From Pleomorphochaeta sp. (GTDB taxonomy: Bacteria > Spirochaetota > Spirochaetia > Sphaerochaetales > Sphaerochaetaceae), in assembly GCA_028532815.1 (NCBI GenBank), contig JAQQAS010000037.1, positions 124,001-188,000 on the forward strand: a stretch of DNA of 64,000 nt, in the 5' to 3' direction. The notes beneath the pieces are model-generated. The model saw only the letters and a list, made by a program, of their open reading frames with translations. It did no database searches and was not told the origin of the DNA. Positions 50,016-59,507 of this stretch are shown piece after piece (within the stretch, counting starts at the first letter, position 1; the number at the start of each line of letters is the position of its first letter). Made by a program: the position numbers and the translations under genes.

Positions 50016-51734
50016 ATGAAAGCAAATGCCAAAAAAACATTATTTGTAATGTTTTTTGTAGCTATTTTCATCCTTAGTGGTTGTTCAAAATCAACAACTA
50101 CCGAAACAATTAGTAAAACAGAAGAAGCACCTATAAAAGAAGAAAGTGTTTCAAATCCAGTTCAAGAACAATCTCACATTGATCAAAGTGTGACAACTTG
50201 GTCTTATCCAAGTGCTGATGAAGTTGTCGACGGTGCAACATTTGTAATTAGTAATGGAACTGAACCCTCATCTCTTAATCCACAGCAAATCCAAGGTGAA
50301 CCTGAATTTAGAATTTATCTAGCCCTATTTGAAGGATTAGTACAAAACGATCCTGTTACAGCAAAACCAATTCCAGCTCTTGCTGAATCATGGGATGTTA
50401 GTGAAGATGGAACTGTAATTACATTTCACCTAAGAAAATCAACATGGTCTGATGGAACTGCAATTACTGCAAATGATTTTGTATGGTCATGGCAAAGAGA
50501 ATTAGATCCTATAAATGCTGCCCCATATTCATGGTTCCCTCAAATGTTCTTAAAAGGTGCAGCTGATTATTCTGCAGGGAAAATTGGTGCAGACGAATTA
50601 GGTGTAAAAGCTCTTGATAACTATACTCTTCAAGTAAATTTAGTTGGACCTCTTCCTTATGCATTAGAAGCTTTTGCACATTTTACTTTTGCAGTTGTTC
50701 CAAAGCATGTTATTGAAGAATATGGTGATAGTTGGACTCAAGAAGATAATATTGTTTCTAATGGCCCGTTTAAATTAGAAAAACACGTATCTCAATCATA
50801 TATTTCTGTAGTTAAGAATGAAAATTATTGGGATGCAGATAATGTTCATTTAGATAAAGTTACATACTTAGCAAGTGACGATGCAAATACAAACTATAAT
50901 ATGTATATTGGAGGAGATAGTGATTGGTTAACTAGTATTTCAACTGAACAAATTGATTCTGCTCAAATGCGTAACGATTTCCAATTGTCTTCTAAACTTG
51001 CAAACTCTTTCTACACAGTTAATTGTGATGCACCAGAGTTAGAAAATGTTTTAGTTCGTCAAGCAATATCCTATGCAATTGATAGAGAGTCTATGGTAGA
51101 AAATCTTATTGGATCTGGAATCCCATCTTGGGGATTAATCCCTGAAATGGCTGGATATGAACCTATGGAATTCCCATTTGATGATTACGATGAGGCTTGC
51201 GAAATTGCGCAAGATAAATTAGCTGAAGCTGGTTATCCTAATGGTATTGGTTTCCCAGAATTAGTATTATTATATAATTCTAATGAAGGAAACAAGAAAA
51301 TTGCTGAATTGATTCAATCTAATCTTAAAGATGTTCTAGGTATCAATGTAACACTTGAAAACCAAGAATGGGGTACATTTATTTCAAACAGAGATGCAGG
51401 TAACTTCCAAATAGCTCGTAACGGTTGGGTTGGTGATTATCAAGATCCAAATACATTCTTAGATATGTTTGTAACAGGTGGTGCTATGAATGGCGGAAAT
51501 TTCTCAAATGAAGAATTTGATTCATTAATTGCACAAGCTGCTTTGATGGAAGATAGTCCTGAGAGAATGGAATTATTCCATAGATGTGAAGAAATTTTAG
51601 TTAATGAAGAACAAGCTGTTATTCCTTTCTATTATTTAACAAAAAGTCAGTTAATTGATACTAGTAAATGGGGTGGTTGGTATACAAATGCAACCGATAT
51701 TCATCCTTTGAAATTTATTTATTTAAAGAAATAA
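50016..51734 (+). CDS. ABC transporter oligopeptide-binding lipoprotein (OppA/DppA family)
   Basis: A 572-aa extracellular solute-binding protein of family 5. Lipobox LSGC (Cys23) and an acidic Thr/Glu-rich linker precede the mature domain. Family landmarks include FVISNGTEPSSLNPQQIQGE, ALAESWDVSEDGTVITFHL and AISYAIDRESMVENL. It binds peptides (or nickel/sugars in relatives). No permease or ATPase genes are adjacent, so the transporter is encoded elsewhere. GGAG precedes the ATG. A strong terminator follows. Confidence 0.94.
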   Translation: MKANAKKTLFVMFFVAIFILSGCSKSTTTETISKTEEAPIKEESVSNPVQEQSHIDQSVTTWSYPSADEVVDGATFVISNGTEPSSLNPQQIQGEPEFRIYLALFEGLVQNDPVTAKPIPALAESWDVSEDGTVITFHLRKSTWSDGTAITANDFVWSWQRELDPINAAPYSWFPQMFLKGAADYSAGKIGADELGVKALDNYTLQVNLVGPLPYALEAFAHFTFAVVPKHVIEEYGDSWTQEDNIVSNGPFKLEKHVSQSYISVVKNENYWDADNVHLDKVTYLASDDANTNYNMYIGGDSDWLTSISTEQIDSAQMRNDFQLSSKLANSFYTVNCDAPELENVLVRQAISYAIDRESMVENLIGSGIPSWGLIPEMAGYEPMEFPFDDYDEACEIAQDKLAEAGYPNGIGFPELVLLYNSNEGNKKIAELIQSNLKDVLGINVTLENQEWGTFISNRDAGNFQIARNGWVGDYQDPNTFLDMFVTGGAMNGGNFSNEEFDSLIAQAALMEDSPERMELFHRCEEILVNEEQAVIPFYYLTKSQLIDTSKWGGWYTNATDIHPLKFIYLKK

Positions 51735-51764
51735 TAAAATGATAATTGATTTATAAAGTTAAAG

Positions 51765-51810
51765 AAGTCCTTAATAAACAATGAGTTTGTTTTATTAAGG
51801 ACTTTATTAG
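51765..51810 (+). terminator. Terminator after the oligopeptide-binding protein gene
   Basis: AAGTCCTTAATAAA (51765-51778) pairs with TTTATTAAGGACTT (51791-51804), a 14-bp perfect stem with a 12-nt loop, then TATT. Also suits the convergent rpiB transcript. Confidence 0.82.
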
Positions 51811-51837
51811 TTTATATATTATTTAAAAAAATATTAT

Positions 51838-52275
51838 CTATTTTTCTAATGACATTATTTTCGAAACTCTTCTTTCATGTCTTCCAGCAGCAAAATCTTC
51901 CTCAATAAATGCATCTAACATGTCTAAAGGATCTTCTTGATAATCAATTCTTCCGCCAAATGCAATAAAATTAACATTGTTATGTTGTTTTGCCATTTGA
52001 GAAGCAAAAATATTTTGTGGTAATGCACATCTAATACCGTTAATCTTGTTTGCACTAATTGAAATTCCAATTCCAGTACCACAACAAAGGATTCCAAAAT
52101 CATAGTCACCATTTAAGTATTCATTACATGCCAATTGTGCCATGTCAGGGTAATCTACAGATTTTTCTTCTTGTACTCCTAACCAATTTACCTTATGACC
52201 TTTTGATTCTAGATGCTCACTAATCTTTTTTGATAATTCTACTGCACCATGATCGTTTGCTAATACAATATTCAT
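51838..52275 (-). CDS. rpiB: Ribose-5-phosphate isomerase B
   Basis: A 145-aa RpiB/LacAB-type isomerase interconverting ribose 5-phosphate and ribulose 5-phosphate (some relatives act on allose or galactose phosphates). Motifs: MNIVLANDHGAVELSKKI, DYPDMAQLAC and FGILCCGTGIGISISANK with the catalytic Cys. ATG 52275 follows AGGAG (52284-52280 on the minus strand); the upstream in-frame ATG 52308 is rejected. It is 77 bp downstream of the ribokinase gene in the same direction. Confidence 0.94.
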   Translation of the reverse strand: MNIVLANDHGAVELSKKISEHLESKGHKVNWLGVQEEKSVDYPDMAQLACNEYLNGDYDFGILCCGTGIGISISANKINGIRCALPQNIFASQMAKQHNNVNFIAFGGRIDYQEDPLDMLDAFIEEDFAAGRHERRVSKIMSLEK

Positions 52276-52352
52276 TTTCTTTCTCCTAGAAACAATATAC
52301 CAAAGCAAAACAATTTTGTGAACAATATTATTATTGTATTTTTAATAACTTT

Positions 52353-53237
52353 CTAAAATATTTGATCTTCAAATGGAATTGAAACTAATGCACCTGATTT
52401 TGAAACAGTAACAGCTGAGGCTTTAGTTGCAAAGAAAAGAGCTTCTTCTACATCATAACCTTTTATAATTGAAGCAATGAAATACCCCATAAATGTATCT
52501 CCAGCAGCAGTTGTATCTACAACAGGTGCATCTATTATAGGTTGGTGAACTTTGATATTATCTTTAGCATAAAAAGCCCCTTGTTTTCCTATTGTCATAA
52601 TTATACTAGCTGATGGGAATTTATTTTTGATATCATTTAATATCTTATCATAATCATTTGTATTATTTGTTTTAGTTATCTGTGCTGCTTCTATTTCATT
52701 TACAAAAAAATAAGATACTTTTTCTAAGGGGAAGCTTAATATATTATCTGTAAAAGGGGATGGATTGAAGCAAATTATTAAACCTTTTTCATAACCTTTG
52801 TTTATTAGATATTCTATATTATTTATTTCATTCTGTAATATTAGAAAATCTCCATTACTAAAATGTTTTAATGTTTCATCAATTTCTGAGCAAGTATTTT
52901 CTATATTTGCTCCTGCACTTAATATAATTGAATTTTGTCCATCTTTGGATACTTGAATTAAGGCTTGGCCACTAACTTTTGCATTGGTTTTTATATAGTC
53001 CGTATTAACATTATATGATTTAAGTAGGTCTATGATAAATAATCCATCAGGACCCATTTTACCGGCCATGTAGACATCGCATCCAGCTTTAGCTAATGAT
53101 CCAGCTTGGTTACAACCTTTACCACCAGCACTTGATTTATATGAATATGATGATATGGTCTCACCTGGTTTTACAATGTGGTCTAAGGAAAATATTTTAT
53201 CAATATTTAGAGATCCATAATTTAATATTTTATTCAT
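52353..53237 (-). CDS. rbsK: Ribokinase (PfkB family)
   Basis: A 294-aa sugar kinase. N-terminal GSLNIDKIFSLDHIVKPGET and SSAGGKGCNQAGSLAKAG match the PfkB sugar site; the C-terminal VDTTAAGDTFMGYF holds the anion hole and catalytic Asp. It likely phosphorylates ribose, feeding RpiB; other pentoses are possible. No ribose transporter is adjacent. It is divergent from the LacI regulator at 53505. Confidence 0.92.
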   Translation of the reverse strand: MNKILNYGSLNIDKIFSLDHIVKPGETISSYSYKSSAGGKGCNQAGSLAKAGCDVYMAGKMGPDGLFIIDLLKSYNVNTDYIKTNAKVSGQALIQVSKDGQNSIILSAGANIENTCSEIDETLKHFSNGDFLILQNEINNIEYLINKGYEKGLIICFNPSPFTDNILSFPLEKVSYFFVNEIEAAQITKTNNTNDYDKILNDIKNKFPSASIIMTIGKQGAFYAKDNIKVHQPIIDAPVVDTTAAGDTFMGYFIASIIKGYDVEEALFFATKASAVTVSKSGALVSIPFEDQIF

Positions 53238-53254
53238 TAGTTGCTCCTAATTTA

Positions 53255-53485
53255 TACTAAACATTTAAAATTTTGTTCAGTTGATAGACTTATAAATTAT
53301 ATTAATTAATTATGAATATTGTCAAAGCAAAAATAAAAGACATAATAATATGGTAAATATTTTGTACTAATATCTTTCTATACAAAGAATTATTATACAA
53401 ATTGTTTGTTTAGCATTTGTTTAGTAAAATATAGTAATTATTACTTTTTGTTTTGTTGACACCTATTATCTTGTGTGGTTAACTA
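53255..53485. promoter_or_regulatory. Divergent rbsK/LacI control region
   Basis: TTTGTTTAG occurs at 53405-53413 and 53416-53424, an 11-bp spacing. ACTAAACA, the inverse of TGTTTAGT, recurs at about 53257. TTTGTA (53361-53366) and TACAAA (53381-53386) form a spaced dyad. TTGACA at 53456-53461 is a likely -35 for the LacI gene. These are operator candidates for the neighbouring LacI regulator; none is a classic LacI palindrome. Confidence 0.4.
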
Positions 53486-53504
53486 AATTTACTGAGGAAT
53501 ATAA

Positions 53505-54512
53505 ATGACAGTTAGAGAAATTGCAAAGTTAGCTGGAGTATCTCCTGCAACTATTTCATTAGTTATAAACAATAAAGAGGGAGTTGGAGATAAAAAAAGA
53601 TGGGAAATACTAGAGTTATTACAAAAATTAAATTATCCAATAAAAAATTATCCTTCTAATTTAGAAAGTGAAAATAAAAACCTATTGTTTATCAAAATAA
53701 TTAAAGCAGGATTTTTAGTTGAGCAAAATGCTGGTTTTATTGCAAAAATAATTGATAGTATTCAAAAACAATGTTCTCAAAATAGCTATAACCTTCAAAT
53801 GGTTACTATAAGTGAAAATTATGCTAAAAATATTAAAAAGCTAAAACTTAATAATATACAAGGAGCTTTTATTTTAGGAACAGAGTTACAGGAAGGCGAT
53901 TATAGATCTTTAGATAGTATTGAGATTCCTTATTTAGTAATCGATAATTCAATGCCTTATTACCCTTGTAATTCTATTACAATGGCAAATGTGGAAATGG
54001 TTGATCTAGCTATAAAATTTTTATGTTCTAATGGTGAAAAGGATTTTGGATATTTAAGATCTTCTTTTGACTCTCAAAATTTTTTAGAGAGACATATAGG
54101 GGTTTTAACTGCTGTTGAAAAATATGGACTCTCTTATTCTAAAGAGAGAGAGTTTCGATTAGAGGCCACTTTAAAAGGTAGTTATAATAAAATGTTAGAA
54201 TATATCAGGGAAGGGAGAAAAATACCTAAAGTTCTTTTTGCAGATAATGATATTTTAGCAATTGGGGCAATACAAGCCTTAACTAGTGTTGGATATAAAA
54301 TTCCAGAAGATATATCAATTGTGGGATTTGATGATATTTTTTTAGCTGAAAATACAATTCCAAGTCTAACAACTGTTCATGTTCAACGAACTATGATAGG
54401 TCAAATGGCAGCTATCACTTTGATAAATGAGATAATTGCAAAACACCCTTCATATTATAAACTTAAAGTTGGTGGAAGCTTAGTTTTAAGAAATACTACT
54501 AAGACGATTTAG
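53505..54512 (+). CDS. LacI-family transcriptional regulator (pentose-related)
   Basis: A 335-aa regulator with the LacI headpiece VREIAKLAGVSPATISLVINN and a PBP-like effector domain with VGFDDIFLAENTIPSLTTV. Its hinge (PIKNYPSNLESENKN) is atypical compared with the GYxPN pattern of the others in this window. ACTGAGGA precedes the ATG. It is divergent from rbsK-rpiB and probably controls them. Confidence 0.92.
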   Translation: MTVREIAKLAGVSPATISLVINNKEGVGDKKRWEILELLQKLNYPIKNYPSNLESENKNLLFIKIIKAGFLVEQNAGFIAKIIDSIQKQCSQNSYNLQMVTISENYAKNIKKLKLNNIQGAFILGTELQEGDYRSLDSIEIPYLVIDNSMPYYPCNSITMANVEMVDLAIKFLCSNGEKDFGYLRSSFDSQNFLERHIGVLTAVEKYGLSYSKEREFRLEATLKGSYNKMLEYIREGRKIPKVLFADNDILAIGAIQALTSVGYKIPEDISIVGFDDIFLAENTIPSLTTVHVQRTMIGQMAAITLINEIIAKHPSYYKLKVGGSLVLRNTTKTI

Positions 54513-54591
54513 TATCATTTCATTTGTTTGTTTTTTATAATCTTTCTTGTTTTTTGTTTTTTCATGAGTTATTATTAATCAAGGAGTTTTC

Positions 54592-56226
54592 ATGGAAAAA
54601 ATACTTGTATGCGGCCACAGAAATCCTGATATGGATAGTATCTGTAGTGCATGGGCTTATGCGAATTTAGAAAATGAATTAAATAAAGAAAAAGAATATA
54701 TACCAGCTAGATGTGGTGCTCTAAATGAGAGTACAAAACAGGTTTTTAAAAAATTGAATATAGAACCACCTGTTTTTGTAAAAGATGTTAGAACAAGAGT
54801 TTCTTCTGTTTACGTAAAACCTAAAATTACAATTGATTGTAAAGAGCCTGTATATGATTTAATGAATATATTTAATAAAAATGATATTTCAGTTGTTCCT
54901 GTTACAAAAGATGGAAAGTTTCTTGGCCTACTTAGTATTGATGATGTCAATAAATATTTTTTAAGGGATGCTAGTTCTCAAAAACCTTTTTATAAAATAA
55001 ATATAGATAAGTTATCACAAGTAATGAAAGGAACTTTTATCAAACGTGGTGAAAAAAATTGTCACAATCTCCAAATTATGGTTGCTGCGATGAGTTTTAC
55101 TCAGTTTAAAGAAGTTTTTGATAAAATTGATGATAATAATTTACCTCTTTTAGTTGTTGGGGATAGATTAGAACCTCTTTTAGAGGCAATTTATAGACAA
55201 GTTCCATTAATTATTTTAACAAAGATGAGTGATAAAATTAAAAGACTCGTTGATTTTTCAAACTTCAAAGGAACTGTTTTTTTAAGTGATTGTCATACTA
55301 ATGAAACATTACGTTTATTAAGACTTTGTACTCCCGTTGAAGATTTATTAGAAATTAATACTCCTGTATTAACACCTAATACTTTGTTTGATGAAGCGAA
55401 GAATGTTTTAATAAATAGCCATTTTAGAGGATTACCTGTTTTTGAAAATGAAGAATTTAAAGGCTTTGTTACTAGAAGATGTTTCATTGAAAAACCAAAA
55501 GCAAATATTATTATGGTAGATCATAATGAAAGTGATCAAGGGTTGCCTGGAATTGAAGAAGGAAATATTGTAGGTATTATAGACCACCATAGATTTGGTG
55601 CATCAAAGACCACAAATCCAATTTTTATTTATAGTGCTCCGCTTGGTTCAACTTGTACTTTAGTTACTCAATTATATGAAAGAAATGGAGTAAAGATTAC
55701 AAAAGAAACAGCAAAAATACTTCTTTCAGGTTTAGTAAGTGATACTGTAATTTTAAAAAGTCCTACAACAACATCAGAAGACCTGAGAGTTGCAAAAGTT
55801 TTATGTAGTGCAGCTGAAATTGATGATATAAAAGCTTTTGGAGAAGAGATGTTCGCAAGTGGTTTATCAATTGCAAAACAAAATCCAAGAAAAGTTATTG
55901 AAGGTGATTTTAAAGTTTATAAAGAACATGGTCTTAAACTTGGAATCGGTCAATGTGAAGTTACAACTCTTAAAGATTTAGATGATTATAAAGATCAATA
56001 TTTGAAAACATTGATGGAAGTTAAAAATAGTAATGGATTAGATTGGGCACTATTTTTAATCACTAATGTTGTTAAACAAAATAGCATTCTATTAACTACA
56101 GGCTTAGATACTGTGGAATATAAATTTATTTATGAAAAGAAAGCAGATAATACTTTTTTCCTTCCCGATGTTTTATCTAGAAAGAAACAGTTGCTTCCTG
56201 AAGTAATTAGAGTATTAGATGAATAA
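54592..56226 (+). CDS. Manganese-dependent inorganic pyrophosphatase with CBS-DRTGG insert (family II, regulated)
   Basis: A 544-aa DHH-family pyrophosphatase. The N-terminal GHRNPDMDSICSAWAY and later VDHNESDQG and IIDHHRFG provide the metal-site residues; the C-terminal SRKKQLLPEV is the substrate-binding DHHA2 signature. The middle insert carries CBS 1 (about 75-125), a DRTGG-type segment and CBS 2 (about 255-305), as in nucleotide-regulated CBS-PPases, where AMP/ADP inhibit and ATP or diadenosine polyphosphates can activate. It hydrolyses PPi to drive biosynthesis. AAGGAG precedes the ATG. It stands alone, convergent with a small lipoprotein gene. Confidence 0.94.
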   Translation: MEKILVCGHRNPDMDSICSAWAYANLENELNKEKEYIPARCGALNESTKQVFKKLNIEPPVFVKDVRTRVSSVYVKPKITIDCKEPVYDLMNIFNKNDISVVPVTKDGKFLGLLSIDDVNKYFLRDASSQKPFYKINIDKLSQVMKGTFIKRGEKNCHNLQIMVAAMSFTQFKEVFDKIDDNNLPLLVVGDRLEPLLEAIYRQVPLIILTKMSDKIKRLVDFSNFKGTVFLSDCHTNETLRLLRLCTPVEDLLEINTPVLTPNTLFDEAKNVLINSHFRGLPVFENEEFKGFVTRRCFIEKPKANIIMVDHNESDQGLPGIEEGNIVGIIDHHRFGASKTTNPIFIYSAPLGSTCTLVTQLYERNGVKITKETAKILLSGLVSDTVILKSPTTTSEDLRVAKVLCSAAEIDDIKAFGEEMFASGLSIAKQNPRKVIEGDFKVYKEHGLKLGIGQCEVTTLKDLDDYKDQYLKTLMEVKNSNGLDWALFLITNVVKQNSILLTTGLDTVEYKFIYEKKADNTFFLPDVLSRKKQLLPEVIRVLDE

Positions 56227-56238
56227 TAATTATAATTA

Positions 56239-56658
56239 TTAATTTGGAATCAATTGGCTTAGTTGAACAAGATCTCCTATTTGTAAGGTTCCCATTTCAG
56301 CTAAGCTTTTTGTTTTAACACTCACAGTTATAGGATTGTCTTTGCTTATTGTTCTTATATAACATTGACCATCCTCTATATTATTATTTGAAACAGTTAA
56401 ACTGCTTTCAACTAAAAATCCATTAGAAAATTCCAATATTATCTTATTATCATAATCAAAATTGGCTTTAAGCAAATCTTCTGTTAAAATATTTAAAGTG
56501 ATATTTCCATAAGCATCTATTGCTGCAATTCTTGCAGCAATTGTAACGTTTTTATTTATCGCTGATGTATCTAATTCTGTTGTGCTTTGACAACTTGTAA
56601 ATATAGATAATGTAATTGTAATTAATATTAGTACAAATTTTATTTTTTTCATAACCAT
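56239..56658 (-). CDS. Small lipoprotein, possible SAM-adenosyltransferase C-terminal-like beta domain
   Basis: A 139-aa secreted protein: hydrophobic signal and lipobox FTSC. The mature part contains ARIAAIDAYGNITLNILTEDL, similar in pattern to the ID-x-FGN-x-x-TNI core of the C-terminal beta-domain of SAM hydroxide adenosyltransferases (DUF62), but no N-terminal catalytic domain is present. I cannot confirm homology by eye. ATG 56658 and ATG 56652 are both possible starts. It is convergent with the pyrophosphatase gene. Confidence 0.65.
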   Translation of the reverse strand: MVMKKIKFVLILITITLSIFTSCQSTTELDTSAINKNVTIAARIAAIDAYGNITLNILTEDLLKANFDYDNKIILEFSNGFLVESSLTVSNNNIEDGQCYIRTISKDNPITVSVKTKSLAEMGTLQIGDLVQLSQLIPN

Positions 56659-56866
56659 TCTTCACCTAACTATAACAGAGAACAGTGATAAAAATTACAT
56701 TTATTTTTAAAAAAATCAATAAATACAACTAAATTACACATATAACCAATATATTATAGAAAAAAAATTAATTAGTAAAATTTCAATTGTATTTTTTTAC
56801 AAAAATAAGTATTTTTTTTTACAAAAATAACTTGTTTTGAGATCTTTTTGATTAATTACTTAAGAT
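56659..56866. other. Gap with a short tandem A/T repeat
   Basis: About 200 bp without a gene. The 18-20 bp element of T-run followed by ACAAAAATAA occurs twice in tandem at about 56790-56808 and 56810-56830. Otherwise A+T-rich, promoter of the small lipoprotein gene presumably here. Confidence 0.4.
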
Positions 56867-57358
56867 TCATTCAATAGAGTAATTTATAATTACATTACTT
56901 TGATAATCCCCTGAATCTAAATTAGATTTACCAATCCATTTAAGATAGAATTGTGCAACCGTTTTATCTTTATTATATCCAGGTTCTAATAAATAATCTT
57001 TAGATATAAAAATTACCACAGGTTGGACCTTTGAGGATGTTTGTTTCCCATTAGAAGAAATATTACTAATTTTATAAAATGGATTTGTAACAATTTTTAA
57101 AGAAATGATTTTTTCTGAATTTAAATTACTTGTAGCTATAATGTAAAATGATTCTGTATTGCCATCTTCTGAAATAGGGTTTGTCTCTATCTCAAAATCA
57201 GCTGAATCATTAGTAACAAGTTCGTCTTGATAATATAAATTATACGTTGCAAAAGTAGTTGGAACGTTAGTATTTAAATTAATGTCTATCGAGGATGAAT
57301 ATAGAAAAATGGAGCCAAGTGTGGCCCATATTAATAAAAATAGTATCCTTCTTTTCAT
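56867..57358 (-). CDS. Secreted beta-rich protein of unknown function
   Basis: A 163-aa protein with a signal peptide (MKRRILFLLIWATLGSIFLYSS) and no lipobox. The mature region alternates polar and hydrophobic residues as in a beta-sandwich, and ends with DSGDYQSNVIINYSIE, a pattern that recalls pilin-like or spore-coat U-like secreted proteins. I do not recognise a family firmly. It lies between rel and the small lipoprotein, on the same strand as both. Confidence 0.65.
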   Translation of the reverse strand: MKRRILFLLIWATLGSIFLYSSSIDINLNTNVPTTFATYNLYYQDELVTNDSADFEIETNPISEDGNTESFYIIATSNLNSEKIISLKIVTNPFYKISNISSNGKQTSSKVQPVVIFISKDYLLEPGYNKDKTVAQFYLKWIGKSNLDSGDYQSNVIINYSIE

Positions 57359-57485
57359 ATATCCTTCTTTTTCGATAATTATTTTTATTAATATTCTTTC
57401 ATTTTTGTTGTAGATCTTCTCAGTGTATAGAATATCTCATTGTAAAAATTTCAAATACCTTTTAATAAATCCCACTTCTTCTTAT

Positions 57486-59507
57486 TTATGTAACTGTGCT
57501 TACAGTATTTATAGAAGGAAGTGTTTTTAATGCTTTAACTACTTTTTTAAAATCATCCTCTTTATCTATCTCTATTGTAAATGTTCCAATTAATCTTGAG
57601 TTATCCATATCATCATCATATAATCTTCCCCCAATTAGGTGAGCATGGTACTTTCTAATAGCTCCTTCGATTTCACTAAATAAATCATATGTCCTCTTAC
57701 TCGTAACTCTATATTTTCTAGTTGGTTTTGGGGAGTTGGTTTCCCAAGCTACTTCAACACTTCTTTCTTCTATTTCTTTCATGTTTTTTAAGTTTGGACA
57801 GTCTTTTTTATGAACTATAATTCCTCTACCTCTACTAATATAGCCTACTATCTCATCTCCTCTTTGAGGGTTGCAACAATTTGCTAAAGAAATCATTAGA
57901 TTTGTTTCATCTCCAACTCTGAAGGTTAGACGACTTTCATCACTAACATTTCTAATTATTTCACCAATTTCTTCTTCTTTTGGAGTAGTAGTTGGTTCTG
58001 TTGTAACAGGAGCAACTGATTTTGGTGTTGCAATAATGTTTTTATCAATTATGATATTATCATTTCTATTTAACCAAGTTCTTATTTTTTTCCTTGCACT
58101 TTGTGTTTGAGCAAGTCTTAACCACGAAAGATGAGGATGAGCACTAGGGTTTGTTAATATCTCAATTACTTGTGTATGCTTTAATGGTTGGTTTAATGCA
58201 ATAATTGAGCCATCAGCTTTAGCTCCGGCTGTATGATTTCCAACTTCTGTGTGAATTCTATAGGCAAAGTCTAGTGCGGTAGAATTTTTAGGTAATTCAA
58301 CTATATGACCTTGAGGAGTGAAAACACAGATTGTATTTTTTAGAAGCTCTTCTTTTATGTCTTCCATAAAAGATTCATTTTGATCTATTTCATTTGACCA
58401 TTTTTCTAGGGTATTTAATATCTTATTAAATTGAGCATCATCCATGCTAACATTATCTTGAGATCCACTATTTACTTTATATTTCCAGTGAGCTGCTATC
58501 CCATATTCTGCTGTTTGGTGCATGGCTTTTGTTCTAATTTGGATTTCTAATAATTTCCCATCTAAGGCCATAACCGTCGTATGAAGACTTTGATAATTGT
58601 TTGCTTTTGGCATTGCAATATAATCTTTGAATCGTCCTTCAATAGGTGGCCATATTTTGTGCACTATTCCTAAAAGAGTATAACATTCAGTTATAGTATC
58701 ACAGAGTATTCTTACTCCTAATAGGTCAAAAATTTCTTCAATATCCTTTTTTCTCTTCTTCATTTTTAGGTATACTGAATAAGCATGTTTTGCTCTACTT
58801 GTTACAATAATATTACCAAGTCCATCTTGTGCACATGCTTGATAGATAGTTTTTTCTATTCTTTTAAGATATGCAGCTTGTTCACCTTTTTTACTTAATA
58901 GATATCCTTGAACATAATCAAAAGTTTCTTTGTTTATTGTTTCTAGAGATAAGTCCTCTAGTTCTTCTTTAACCCAAGAAATACCTAATCTATCAGCTAA
59001 AGGGGCGTAAATATCTAATGTTTCTGTTGCAAATTCTTTTGCTCTTTCAGGTTTTAAGAATTTAACTGTTCTCATGTTATGAAGTTTATCTGCGAGTTTA
59101 ATAATTATTACTCTCGCATCTTTGCTCATAGCAAAGAACATTTTTCTAATAGTTTCTGCTTCTTGAACAGATTTATTATCAGTCTTTAAAACTTCAATTT
59201 TTGTTACGCCATCAACAAGGTCGGCAACTTCTAATCCAAATCTATCTTTTAGTTCATCATATTTAGCTGTGGTATCTTCTAGCGTATCATGTAATAGTCC
59301 AGCACAAATAGTATCTCCATCCATATCTAATTGTACTAATATATCTGCTACTGCAAGAGGGTGGATTATATACGGTTCTCCGCTTTTTCTTTTTTGGCCT
59401 TCATGTTTGGCCTTAGAAAAGTTAACAGCATCAATTATCTTATCTTGCTGAACTTGTGGATATTTTTTTATTTTTAGTAAAAATCTTTGAATTATTCTAT
59501 CGCTCAT
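57486..59507 (-). CDS. rel: Bifunctional (p)ppGpp synthetase/hydrolase (Rel/SpoT)
   Basis: A 673-aa stringent-response enzyme. The HD hydrolase domain is intact (HPLAVADIL, LLHDTLEDT, KLADKLHNMRT, near 45-150). The synthetase domain has GVRILCDTITECYTLLG, RFKDYIAMPKANNYQSLHT and EIQIRTKAMH (about 240-350). TGS follows near 390-450 (FTPQGHIVELPKNSTALDFA), and an ACT domain closes the C-terminus. Both activities look intact. It overlaps prmC by 11 bp in the order prfA-prmC-rel, so stringent response and termination factors are cotranscribed. Confidence 0.96.
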   Translation of the reverse strand: MSDRIIQRFLLKIKKYPQVQQDKIIDAVNFSKAKHEGQKRKSGEPYIIHPLAVADILVQLDMDGDTICAGLLHDTLEDTTAKYDELKDRFGLEVADLVDGVTKIEVLKTDNKSVQEAETIRKMFFAMSKDARVIIIKLADKLHNMRTVKFLKPERAKEFATETLDIYAPLADRLGISWVKEELEDLSLETINKETFDYVQGYLLSKKGEQAAYLKRIEKTIYQACAQDGLGNIIVTSRAKHAYSVYLKMKKRKKDIEEIFDLLGVRILCDTITECYTLLGIVHKIWPPIEGRFKDYIAMPKANNYQSLHTTVMALDGKLLEIQIRTKAMHQTAEYGIAAHWKYKVNSGSQDNVSMDDAQFNKILNTLEKWSNEIDQNESFMEDIKEELLKNTICVFTPQGHIVELPKNSTALDFAYRIHTEVGNHTAGAKADGSIIALNQPLKHTQVIEILTNPSAHPHLSWLRLAQTQSARKKIRTWLNRNDNIIIDKNIIATPKSVAPVTTEPTTTPKEEEIGEIIRNVSDESRLTFRVGDETNLMISLANCCNPQRGDEIVGYISRGRGIIVHKKDCPNLKNMKEIEERSVEVAWETNSPKPTRKYRVTSKRTYDLFSEIEGAIRKYHAHLIGGRLYDDDMDNSRLIGTFTIEIDKEDDFKKVVKALKTLPSINTVSTVT

